Shown: positions 20,901 to 29,966 of the stretch, one piece after another
How the letters are laid out: each line of letters opens with the position of its first letter
Position numbering within the stretch: position 1 is the stretch's first letter
Position numbers and translations under genes: made by a program
Assembly: GCA_026770575.1 (NCBI GenBank)
Contig: MU657175.1
Coordinates: forward strand, 478,853-542,852
Length of the DNA: 64,000 nt
DNA from: Pelagophyceae sp. CCMP2097
Lineage: Eukaryota > Sar > Pelagophyceae
Reading direction: 5' to 3'
Notes under the pieces: generated by a model
Database searches by the model: none
What the model was told of the DNA's origin: nothing
Seen by the model: the letters and a program-made list of their open reading frames with translations, nothing else

Positions 20901-21272
20901 TTGCTCCATAAATACGTTGCTCCATAAATACGTTTCCCACGACCCCCCTTTGGTAGGTTCCCCGAATTTTACGCCATCATGATCCACGTCCCTCGCATGT
21001 GGATGCCCGTCAAGGCGCTCCGGCTTCGGTTCCAGGAGAAGACTCTTGGGCCCTCGAAATGGGCCGACGTGAACGCGCGGTATCGGCAATTGCACAATCG
21101 CAAAAACGACCACGACAGCGAATTCCGACCGGTCATCATGAAGATCCACAAGCATTTGTTCCCAGACGCCAAATCCGGGGCCAAATCCGGGGCCACGGCG
21201 GTTTCGCCGCTGGACGCGCGGCTGGAGCAGAGGCTAGAGCAGCGAAGGCTCCGAGCGGGCAAGCATGCGTGA
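17929..21272 (+). CDS. EF-hand protein with cysteine cluster
   Basis: Calcium-binding protein with at least one EF-hand pair. FRWADLDQSGSLDFDEFV ends one exon at 19050 and, after an intron at 19051-19115, IFDLADADGSGSLSKAE supplies the second loop (DADGSGSLSKAE). Exon 19340-19440 (VLRLASSRAQSS..., GESEVKQLR) joins the last exon at 20957 (PEFYAIMIHVPRMWMPVKAL...) across a 1,516-bp intron full of minisatellite; the codon split CG|G fits exactly. The stop is at 21272. Upstream lies SCCLGTFCCCVFCCCRPKQ (18736-18792), a dense Cys run suited to S-acylation. The first exon from ATG at 17929 (MRRYREKLESDANGPRPNF...) is probable; splicing between about 18165 and 18480 is unclear because two frames look coding. 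Function beyond calcium sensing is unknown. Confidence 0.68.
19441..20956. repeat. Intronic minisatellite block
   Basis: One intron of the EF-hand gene. It starts with a TCTCGCCACTCGAGAAAGTCG-type tandem repeat (about 19445-19530). A dispersed repeat with GACCCGCGGGT follows (about 19600-19740), then GAGACGGCCCCTG units (about 19790-19985), then a long run of GGACGGTCCCTTG-type units of 10-12 bp (about 19990-20530). A second copy of the dispersed repeat lies at about 20730-20880. It is by far the longest clear intron in the window. Confidence 0.8.
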
Positions 21273-22595
21273 GATGCGCTGCACTTGTGCTCCGCCGTAC
21301 TTTGAACATAAATACTTTGTGCCCCGTCGCCGCACTCTGATGCGGGAAACGGCCGTGCGGGAAAGGGCACCCCACCTCCGTTGTTGCGTTCGACACCCTC
21401 AGGAAGAGGGCCTCAGGAAGAGGGACGGTGTTTCCGGACACGACATTTGCGCCGACCCCAAAGGGTCTCGAGTCGGAAGAAACGACCGATCCCGCTCTCA
21501 GGGCCGAGTCACGCGTCCGCAGGTCCGGCTGACCCGCGGCTCGGTCGGGTCGACAGACGCAGAATCCGAGTCGGGTTCGGGTCGCGCCCGTACTTCGAAG
21601 CCCCTTTCCGGCAAGCCCTGACGTCGACGCCGCACGCGACCGCGCGGCCCGAAGCCCAATATATGATGCACGCGAATAGAGAAAACCCGAGTGGCCCAGG
21701 GAAAACCCGGTGCGACGCCGTGTTCTTTCGGGTCGCCATCGACGGCCTCCACGTCGGGTGCGGGTGCGGATTCTAAAGTTTAAAAGGCGAATGAAATAGT
21801 TTAAAGTCACTCACAAACTCCTTTCAACGGACCTCAAACCTATCGAACTGGGAGAATGGCACGAGCGTGGTCTTATTCCAGGCTCCCAAAGGGAGCCATA
21901 GTCATCCTCATTTATAAGGTCCGTTCTGTTTTCCCGCCCGTTCGTCAGAAACATTTTCCTGGCGAACGGATCTTAAAACCCAACGGACCTTAAATAAGGA
22001 TTACTATGGCTCCCCCGGGAGCCTGGAATAATGCTTCGGATTGACCCCGTCGTCGAGTTTTCCCTCACAGGCGCCCTCGCCGTGCATCCGCCGTCGAGGC
22101 CACCGCGATCGCCGCGGCCAGCCTTCGTGCACAGCCGTGGAATTATATAGGAAATTCCTAGCAGAACCCGCGGATCGTCGGGTTCTCCTCGGGTTTTGCC
22201 TTCGCCGCGCCCGCCGGGTTCTTGGGTCGGAGCCAGACCCGCGGGTCGGCGGGTTGGCGGAAACGCGCAAACCCGTCGATCCCGACCCCATGGTGCGGGC
22301 AAAGCCGTACCCGTCCTGGTACCCTTGCTCCGGCTCCTGAAGCTGCAGTCGTGGCCGACTGCTCGAGGCGCCTGTGCCACCAGCCCACATATGATCATTG
22401 CCGGGAAGCCTCGTTCGAGGCGCGCGCGAACTAGGGCCCTTCGCGCGAAAATTGCGTGGAAGATCCTCCAAGTGCAAGGTCGAAGAAAGAGCCCGCGCGG
22501 CCGCATCTCGCGGCCGCGACGCGCCTCACCGGCCGCCCGCACGCCCCCGCAGGAGCTGCTCATCGACGCAGCCGTGCCCCTCTGCGACATCCGCG
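21273..22595. other. Intergenic region with inverted repeat
   Basis: No coding exon is supported. It holds degenerate copies of the GGGTCGGGTT / GACCCGCGGGT dispersed repeat (about 21500-21570 and 22195-22290) and a long imperfect inverted repeat (21873-22031). The last 100-200 bp before 22596 should contain the kelch gene promoter, but I see no TATA box. Confidence 0.5.
21873..22031. mobile_element. Imperfect inverted repeat, MITE-like
   Basis: The left arm (21873-21925, starting TTATTCCAGGCTCCC) and right arm (21982-22031, ending GGGAGCCTGGAATAA) are reverse complements over about 50 bp with a few mismatches and gaps. The centre has a smaller CGTTCG/CGAACG stem. No clear target duplication is visible, so classification as a MITE is inference. 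Confidence 0.6.
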
Positions 22596-24481
22596 ATGGA
22601 GGGCCTGCGCGTTTCTGACGCGTTGACCTTGGACGCTCACGAAGTCGTCGTCTTAGCGGGCCTCGAATCCAACGTCCACTACAACTACCGCGCCGCGCGC
22701 GTGCTGCCGCACCAGGATGGCGACCGCGTTAATGTTGAACTGATTCACGGCAAGAGGCATTTGAGCGTGCGAAGGAGGCACTTGTTGCGCGCCCAAGGCT
22801 CGGACCGCTCCAAGCTGTTCACGAGCGTCGTCCTCGACAAACAATGCGAGCTCCAAGTCTGCCGCGCCTTCCTCGCGGACAAGCTCCGGGGCGAGCGCGG
22901 CCTTTTGTTGAACGTGGCCTCGTTCTTTCCCATCAGGGAGACTCTGGCACTGACAACGGGCTTCGCTTCCGGCCGCATCGTCCCCGACTGGGTTTCGGCG
23001 AAAAAGCCGCGCGGCGGCAGCGAGTGGACGAAAATGCACACCCGCGGTTGGGCCGCAGCCGAGACGGCGCTTGGGGGAAGAGTCGAGGACGGCATTATCC
23101 GCCAAAGGCCGGCGTCTTCGTCGCGGCGACGACGCCATCAGAGGCGAAACCGAGGGGGGGTGGCCGATGGAACGACCGCGGAAGACGGCTGACGATCTTT
23201 TGACCGTCTACCGTCGACCCTTCAGCGACGCTCTCTGACGCAGGCATCGACTGCGCCGTGGTGCGCGTCGGCGCGGGCGAATTCGTCGTCGCCGGCGGCT
23301 GCGGGGACCACCCGGTGCGTCTTTGAGGCGTTCGTTGTGAAATGGCCCTCGATGTGCCAGAGGTGGAAGGATCAGTCGATGCGCCAGAGGAGGCGTCCCG
23401 GAGACGGCCCCTGACCGCTTTCTCAAATAGTCTCCTGACCGCTTTCTCAAATAGTCTCGCGCTCGGGCGTTCTTCGCGTCTGCCTTCCTCTACGACTCGC
23501 TGACGCACGTGGCGCACCCGCTGCCGCCCATGCCGCACCCGAGGCACGGCTGCGGAGGGTGCTTCTTGGACGGTACGGGGCGCGTCTGCTGCATTGGACG
23601 CTGCATAAACCCCGAATCCGAAGACGATAGGCAAGGTCTACGTCGTGGGCGGCGACTACGCGGCGGGCGACCATTTGGTATCGCGGCGCCCGCGGCACGT
23701 CCACAACCGAGACTTGTGCTGCGTTTTCGACGTCGATACCGGCACCTGGTCCAACCTGGAGGCCACCGTGGATTCGAACGTGGACTGGCGGCACCGCGTG
23801 GACGTTTCGTCCGTCGCGTTTGCGCCCGTGGCCGCGGTGGACGGCCGGGTCGTGGTTTTGCATCGAGGCAGGATACTCGCGTTCAACCCGCTCTGCGCGC
23901 AAGCCGGCTGGTCTCTGTGCTGGCGGCCGGGCGACGCGGACGTGGTCCCGAGGCTCGGCAGCTCGGCGTGCGCGGGCCAGGCCTGGGGGCGGCACTTTGT
24001 GGTGTGCGCGGGGCGGGGTGGTGACGTGGACGTCCATCATGGCGATTGTGAGGTTCTCGCCTGGACCTTCCTCTACCCTCCAGACTTTACCTGCCAAAAT
24101 GAGGCCGAGCCGCTCTGGGCGATGGGATGCTGGACCTCGCTCGGCAAGACTGGCGAGAGCGGGAGGGTCGGGTGCGGTCTTTGCGTGCTGCACGACCGAC
24201 TTTTTGTCTCCGGCGGAGTCGACGAGGCCATCGGAGTCGACGAGGCCATCCGAGGCCAAGGCGGCTTCGACGGCAGCGTCGCGCGGTGGACCGGGACTTT
24301 AGCGGACTTGCCCAAACCGAATGCGCAAGTGCTCTCCGACGTCGACGCGGTGCAAAGGCTCCGCCAGGACATTTCGACAACTTCGGAAAGACCATGGCTC
24401 AAGCTCCAGGGCCTCGAGCTCCCGACGGCGATGCACGCCCACCACGCCGTCGCCGTCCCCTGGCTGCCGCAGCAGGCGTGA
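22596..24481 (+). CDS. Kelch-repeat protein
   Basis: Beta-propeller protein of the kelch type; partner and pathway unknown. The first exon (from ATG 22596: MEGLRVSDALTLDAHEVVVL) has a KRHLSVRRRHLLRAQG basic stretch. A short exon, GIDCAVVRVGAGEFVVAGGC, follows CGCAG near 23243, then AFLYDSLTHVAHPLPPMPHP and CGGCFLDG, then a long exon from about 23630 to the stop at 24481. The latter has GKVYVVGGD, FDVDTGTWSNLE, DGRVVVLHRGR, GRHFVVCAGRGG, LHDRLFVSGGVD and MHAHHAVAVPW, i.e. the repeated 'x-VYVxGG ... W' kelch signature. A GVDEAI pair is duplicated (near 24217-24252). Exact boundaries of the short exons between 23107 and 23640 are uncertain. Confidence 0.7.
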
Positions 24482-24597
24482 CCTTGCGTCCCGGCACTGC
24501 GCCCTCCTCGGAGAAGAATCCGGCATCAAATGGACCTCTACGCTGACGCACGAGCCGCCAGGCGCCTTTGAATCAACAGGAGTTGCACACACGGCCC

Positions 24598-26873
24598 TTA
24601 GATGTCCTTAAACGTGGACCTCTTGGAAAGTTTCACGGGCGTCGCGCCGGCCGTGCCCGGCCGCGATGCCGCCGTCCCCGGCCGGGACGAAGCCTTGCGC
24701 AGCAGCGCGGGCAGACCCTCGCTCAAAGCGGCGCGCGGGTCGACGTAGACGTGGGCTGGATACGCGTACCTGCAGCCAAGGTCCACAGGCAACCGGCCTT
24801 TGCCTTGCACCGGCCTTTGTGCGTCTTGGCCCAGAGGCTTGCGCACCACCGGCACTTCTACCTCGATGCTGCTGCTCCAACCGCAGTCCTCGTTCGGTCC
24901 TCGCGTATACGGGTTTGCGGACGCGGCCGCTCACGCTTTGCCGGCGCCGTTGTTGTGCACGGCCAGTTGCGCAAAGGCCTTCTTTTTTTTCGGCCCTCCT
25001 TTTGAAAAGTGCGAAATCAACTGCCGCGAACGCGCCTGCATCTCGTCGCGGTGGTACAAAGTGAAATGCGAGTCGTTTGCGCCTAGAGCGCGGGATCGCT
25101 CAAAGTGAAATGCGAGCCCTTTGTTGGGACACTCTCAAGTCCGGGTTCCAAACGGCGCGGTCGGCGCCATTCAAGCCTCTGTGGCACTCTGGAATCGCAC
25201 GTCAAACGACGCTGTCAACGCGCATCTTCGTTTGAGCCACTCGCCCCTCTTCTCGAGCCTGGCTTCTGCGTCGGCGGCTGCGCGCTCGTGTTGCGAGACT
25301 GCAAAAGTGAGCTGCTTGGCGGCGTCCATTGGGATTTCGTCTCCGTAGGCTGAGGTTCGGAAGGCGAGCATTTTATTTCCATCAGCGGCACCCGCGTGCA
25401 CGATCCCGCAATACCTCGCCGTCCGCTCCTCCGCCCGCTCCTTGAGGTAGAGCTGCGCTAAACGCCTTTGTCTGCGCTTTAATGTGGCAGCAGCATCCGT
25501 GTCAGCTCTTTTCACAGCGTAAGCCTTTGCCAGCCGGCCCTGCGCAACCGCCCTTCTCCTTTGCGCGATTCGTCTCACGCGCGTGATCCAGGCGCGGTAG
25601 AGGCGGCATACGCGAAAGGCGGCGGCGCACCGCACTTGGCGGATACGGGCCATGTCGTCTTTGTAAAGGAAGACCAACGAGCGTACCGTCAGAGCCCGCC
25701 ACCGAGCCTGCACGCTCCCAACGAGCCGGTGATTCCGCAGCCGGATGCGCCGAGCGAGCTCGCGCACGTTGGCCTCGGTGACGTAGCGCGGGGGGACGAA
25801 GCCTTGCCTGGCGCCTAGTTTAAAGAAGTAGTTTAAAGAAGTAGTTTAAAGAAGTAGTTTAAAGAAGTAGTTTAAAGAAGCGGTCGCCGGCCGCGTTTCA
25901 AAGGCGACCACGCGCGCGGCCTCTCGGTGGCGTCGGCCCCGTGTCTGGGGATCGTTTGCCGACGCTGGCGCGGACAGAGGAGTAAATAGTCATTGAAAAG
26001 TAAGGTGACGGCCTCTTTTGACTTGTACCAAAAAACCTTCACCGGCGGCGGCAACCCAGCGGGCTTGCGGCCGCCGTAGACGTCGCCGTCCGCCGTCAGG
26101 GCCTTTGCTAACGAAATTGGGTGCGCCCTTCGAATGTAGTTCAAACAGCCTTGAACGACAGCCTTGCGCCTTCCGAGCCTTCCGCGCCCCACCGCCTGCT
26201 TCACCGCCGAGAGGCGATGCACCAAAAAGGCGCGGATCATGACGAGGTGCCTTCGAGCGCGCGCGCCGCACCTCCTGAGGTAGTATCTGTACGCGCGACA
26301 GAGCATCGACGCCGCGCGCTGCCTTGCCCGCAGCTGCCTTAAAAGCTCCGCTTTCGACCCGGCGATCTGCTGCAGCAGGTCGTGCGCACCGAGTTGTAGA
26401 TCTGCGGTCGTGCCGCAGCCGTGGCAGACGACCAAGACCTCGTCCGGCACCGTCCTTCTCCTCCGAGTCTCGACGTCGACTTGAGCAGTAAACGTTTGAG
26501 CGTTGCCAGAGTCGATAAAGAGTAAAGCGTTGCACTTGCCGCACGTGATGTACGGCGTCACGTAGTACAAGTCGCGCCGCAGCCGCTTCTCCAGCAAAGG
26601 CGCCTCTCCAGCAACACCACCGGCCGCTTTCAAAGCGCCGTCCATTTCGCCAAAGTTGCGGAGGAGGCTTCGGTCCGTCGTGTCTGTAAAGTGTTGCGGC
26701 GCGAGGACCATCTCCGAGTCTCGCGTGTGCGACGTTGGGAGCCAATTTTGCGTTTGCCGGGAGACGAACTGAACCGCGTCCCACATGTCGCCATCCGACG
26801 CTTCACCGCCGCCGCGCAAAACCAGCACCGCATTCAGGCGCTGCTCCACGGCGCGCGAGTGCAGCAAGGCCAT
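24598..26873 (-). CDS. IQ-motif protein with CxxC zinc-binding pair
   Basis: Probable calmodulin-binding protein of unknown role. Exon 1 starts at 26873 (MALLHSRAVEQRLNAVLVL). It carries ITCGKCNALLF and VVCHGCGTTADL, two CxxC pairs spaced like a zinc ribbon, then basic helices resembling IQ motifs (RQRAASMLCRAYRYYLRR, RRKAVVQGCLNYIRR). An intron with five 13-bp repeats ends at 25815. The next exon, from 25814, runs ARQGFVPPRYVTEANVREL through more IQ-like helices (AAAFRVCRLYRAWITRVRR) and YGDEIPMDAAKQLTF. Two downstream exons (GANDSHFTLYHRDEMQAR..., about 25085-24947, and SIEVEVPVVRKPLG..., ending FKDI at 24598) splice together in phase and are attached here by position; they could belong to a separate gene. 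The end is Pro/Thr/Ser-rich with a duplicated SRPGTA. Confidence 0.6.
25816..25880. repeat. 13-bp tandem repeat, five exact copies
   Basis: TAGTTTAAAGAAG is repeated five times without error (65 bp). On the minus strand each unit reads CTTCTTTAAACTA and the array ends directly at the AG acceptor of the IQ-protein intron (AG at 25816-25815). Confidence 0.95.
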
Positions 26874-26980
26874 GCCGGTGCGCCCCCGCCCCGGGGAGGC
26901 GGCGCCCGCTCGTTAGGGTTTGAGAGGAAATGCGGTTTAGCGACAGTTCGAGAAAGTTGTTCCGAGTCTGCCAGTGCGCG

Positions 26981-27481
26981 ATGCTGGCCCGCCGCGCCGC
27001 CGGCGCGCCGCTTTTGCGCGTCGCGTTTATGTCGCCCCTATCTCGGTCGATCTGGGAGCCCGGGGAAGGGGCGCCGCAGGACTGGCGGTCGGACCGGCAT
27101 TGGCGGAGACATAAAGAGCAGTACGAAGCCAAGGAGTCAAAACTCGCTCACAGAGAAGGCCGCGAGCCCAAACCGTTTGACAAAGCCGCGGCGATAGCGG
27201 CGGACGTGCCGTTGGCGTCAGCGCCGCAGTTTATACGGAAGAAAGCGCAAAAAGTGCTAGCGTCGAGGGAAAGGATGCGAGTCTTAAAGGATGCTTTGGC
27301 AGAAAAAGCAGCTTTAAAAGAAGCACAGGCCGGCCACGCCGTGCTCTTCGACGCGGCGGTGAAGAGAAAGGCGGAAGAAGATGCGGCATTGGGCGAAGCA
27401 CCCGTGGAAACGGCGGCGGCGGTCGACCGGCGGCGCTGGCGACGGACGACGCAAGATGACAGCGGACAAAGCGGAAGATGA
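26981..27481 (+). CDS. Small basic protein, probably mitochondrial
   Basis: A 166-residue single-exon frame of unrecognised family. The start ATG at 26981 gives MLARRAAGAPLLRVAFMSPL, an Arg-rich amphipathic head without acidic residues, typical of mitochondrial presequences. WEPGEGAPQDWRSDRHWRRH follows, then a charged helical stretch (KKAQKVLASRERMRVLKDAL, AALKEAQAGHAVLFDAAVKR). An ATG at 26930 in the same frame would add 17 residues and spoil the presequence. The C-terminal codons run into a GACGGCGGACACGGCGGG-type minisatellite, so the true stop may vary between alleles. It lies 107 bp from the divergent IQ-protein gene. Confidence 0.5.
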   Translation: MLARRAAGAPLLRVAFMSPLSRSIWEPGEGAPQDWRSDRHWRRHKEQYEAKESKLAHREGREPKPFDKAAAIAADVPLASAPQFIRKKAQKVLASRERMRVLKDALAEKAALKEAQAGHAVLFDAAVKRKAEEDAALGEAPVETAAAVDRRRWRRTTQDDSGQSGR

Positions 27482-27600
27482 CGGCCGACACGACGGAAGA
27501 TGATGGCGGAGTCGGCGGGCGATGACGGCGGACACGGCGGGCGATGACGGCGGAGACGGCGCAAGATGACGGCCGACACGGCGGACGGTGGCCAGCGACT
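27440..27600. repeat. GATGACGGCGGACAC-type minisatellite
   Basis: Degenerate tandem units such as GATGACGGCGGACACGGCGG cover the 3' end of the small gene and the start of the following spacer. The 27482-27835 spacer otherwise shows no supported gene. Confidence 0.6.
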
Positions 27601-27835
27601 ACGCCGACGAGACACACCGCGGGCGCGCGCGGCGATCCATCTCCCTGGCCGCATGACCCCAACGGCGACCGGCGGAGGAGTCAAGGGACACGAGGACGGG
27701 AGGCAAGCCCGACGGCGCCCCGCAAAAGGCCGCAAGCTCCCCGGCGACGAGCCACTCGTAAAGACGGTGTTGCCTTGGTGCGCCTTTGGAGAAAGGCGCC
27801 AAAGATGTTAGAATTACTGGACCACGCTTCGGTGA

Positions 27836-29722
27836 TCAGACGTATCTTGCTGCGCACGCGACTGCGCAGGCAATGGGTCTTGACCGGCCGCAGTCGCTCT
27901 CCGCCGCTCGCCCGCCGGCGCACTCGCAGTAACCCGACGCCCCCGCTGCCACAAAAGCCAGGCAGTCGGTGTCGGCGCGCGGCTCGCGGTCGCCGTTTGG
28001 CGAGCAGCCGCCCGTCTGGCGCCATGCGATGCACAGGCCAGGGCCCGCTGCCGCTTTACACATTTTCTCGCACGTGAAAATGGCGTGGTCGCAGTCCGCC
28101 TCTGCGTAGCGCCGTCCGTTGGCGCACTCGCAGTAGCCGGAGGCGCCAGAGTCAACAGTAGCGCCGCAGTCGACGTCATACTCCGCTTCGCGAGGTCCAA
28201 ATGGCGAACACCCGCCCGTCTGCCGCCAGCCCACGCACCCGCTGCCCGTCGCCGCAGCTGCTGCCGCCTCAGTCGCCTCGGCTGCTGCCGCCGTCTCGGC
28301 CGCCTCGGCCACCCGCCGCGCCTCCGCGGACGCCTCCTCAGACGCCAGCTCCTCGGCCTCGCGCTGCGCGGTGAGCAACGCAGCCTCTTCGGCCGCCGCA
28401 GCCTCGGCCGCCGCGGAAGCCTCGTCCTCGGCCGCAGTCGCCGCTTCCTTTTCGGCTTCCTTTTCAGCCGCGATCCGCGCCTCTTCCTCGGCCGCGGTCG
28501 ACGCCTCCTTTTCGGCGGCGATGGACGCCTCCTTCTCGGCCGCGATCACCGCCTCGTCGTCAGCCTGGGCCTGCGCCTCTGCAGCCTCCGCCTCTGCGAC
28601 GGCTGCGCTCTGGGCTGTGTCGGCGGCCGAGGCCTCCTCCGTAGCCCGAGCTGCCGCGGCGGCGGCGGCAGCATCCGCCTCGGCGGCCTCCGCCTCCGCT
28701 TCGGCGGCCGCGGCCTGCTTCTCCGCCTCTGCAACTTCAGTGGCGCTGGCCTCGAGTCGGTCTGCCTCGGCAATGGCCGCCTCGTCGGCGATGGCAGCCT
28801 CCTGCGTCTGCTGCGCGCCGGCCGCCGCGAGCGCCTCTGCAGCCCGCGCCGCTTCTTCGGCGGCCTCGGTCTGAGCTTGTTCCTCAGCCTCGCGCTCCGC
28901 AGCTTCCGCAGCTTGCCGCTCCACAGCTTCTTCCGCGGCCTGCCGCTCCGCCTCGTCGGCCAGGCGCCGCGCCTCGTCGGCCTGGCGCCGCGCCTCGTCG
29001 GCGTTCGCCGCGGCCTGCTCCGCCTCGGCCGCGGCCTCGTCGGCCGCCCTTTGCGCCGCCGCGGCCTGCTCCGCTGCCGCGGCATCCGCAGCCTCTTCGG
29101 CCCGCTCCGCCTCGGCGGCCTCGGCAGCCTCGGCGGCCCGCCGGGCCTCGTCGTCCGCGGCCTGCGCGTCGGCGGCGGCAGCGTCCGCCTCTGCGAGTCG
29201 CGCCGCCTCCGCCTTCTCCGTCTTCATCGACGCTTCGGCCTGCGCCCGCTGCGCGTTTGCTTTGCCCTCTGCTGCTAGCGCGGCGAGCTGTTCGGCGCCT
29301 TGATTGGCGCGGTGTTTTTCAGCGTCGGCGGCGGAGATGACTCGAGCCAAGCGCACGACGGGCTCCGTTTCCCCTCCAGCGCCGACTTGCATCTGCCGCG
29401 TGGCCTCGCTGGCGTCGAACGTCGATAAAGCGATGCGCTTCAGCATGCGGAGCTCGTCGTCGTCGATCTGGTTGGCGGAGTGGAGCTTGCCGATCACGGA
29501 TAAAGAGTGCATAATGGGCGAAACTAATGCAGTCTCCCGGACCGCCGCCCTAAACAAGTCGTCGCTCAGCGTGCCGCGGAGGCGCATGTCCTCGAGCTGG
29601 CGAAGCTGCGAGGCCAGCGGCGCGCGGCCGCCGACGGCATCGTCGTCGTCAGTGGCGTGGGCCGTTAGAGGACCGGACTCGCCCGCCGCGGCCGCGGCCA
29701 CAGCAAAGAGGAAGAGGAGCAT
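27836..29722 (-). CDS. Secreted Ala-rich coiled-coil protein with two Cys-rich repeats
   Basis: From ATG at 29722 the protein is about 628 residues. MLLFLFAVAAAAAGESG is a clear signal peptide. A short globular part follows (LRQLEDMRLRGTLSDDLFRA, LHSANQIDDDELRMLKRIAL), then about 330 residues of Ala/Glu-rich heptad-like sequence (AEAERAEEAADAAA..., EKEASIAAEKEAS), then two copies of a Cys module. The module reads C-x2-WRQTGGCSP-x-G-x-RE-x5-D-x-C...GASGYCEC-x-GR...DC, with six to eight Cys each. I know similar modules from algal secretory-pathway proteins but cannot name a function. The whole gene appears to be one exon. Extracellular matrix or scale protein is a reasonable guess. A GTG 11 codons upstream is in frame but unlikely as start. 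Confidence 0.75.
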   Translation of the reverse strand: MLLFLFAVAAAAAGESGPLTAHATDDDDAVGGRAPLASQLRQLEDMRLRGTLSDDLFRAAVRETALVSPIMHSLSVIGKLHSANQIDDDELRMLKRIALSTFDASEATRQMQVGAGGETEPVVRLARVISAADAEKHRANQGAEQLAALAAEGKANAQRAQAEASMKTEKAEAARLAEADAAAADAQAADDEARRAAEAAEAAEAERAEEAADAAAAEQAAAAQRAADEAAAEAEQAAANADEARRQADEARRLADEAERQAAEEAVERQAAEAAEREAEEQAQTEAAEEAARAAEALAAAGAQQTQEAAIADEAAIAEADRLEASATEVAEAEKQAAAAEAEAEAAEADAAAAAAAARATEEASAADTAQSAAVAEAEAAEAQAQADDEAVIAAEKEASIAAEKEASTAAEEEARIAAEKEAEKEAATAAEDEASAAAEAAAAEEAALLTAQREAEELASEEASAEARRVAEAAETAAAAEATEAAAAAATGSGCVGWRQTGGCSPFGPREAEYDVDCGATVDSGASGYCECANGRRYAEADCDHAIFTCEKMCKAAAGPGLCIAWRQTGGCSPNGDREPRADTDCLAFVAAGASGYCECAGGRAAESDCGRSRPIACAVACAARYV

Positions 29723-29966
29723 CGTGACACGGAAGCAGGCGAGGAACGGCGGCACGCCGGCCCGGGACTGGTACAGCCCGCGCGCGTCGTCGCGCGTCGC
29801 GAGGTCACCGAGTCGGCACCGGCACCGTAACTTTTCTTAAAAACCCTCTTTCAACGGTCGAATTTCAATGAGCTATATTCCTTAGGATTTGATTTCACTT
29901 TGGTGCAGAATTGAAACCGACCCCTTCAGTGGACTTCCAGTCAGCGCTGGCGGGCACCGTCCCGAT
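29723..29966. other. Head-to-head intergenic region
   Basis: About 240 bp between the divergent secreted-protein gene and the dynein-like gene. It includes a locally A+T-rich stretch around 29830-29900. No TATA box or repeat that I can support. Confidence 0.4.

Noticed and set aside
28085..29278. 397-residue plus-strand frame rich in Leu/Gly/Arg
   Set aside because: It is the antisense shadow of the Ala/Glu-rich coiled coil on the minus strand.
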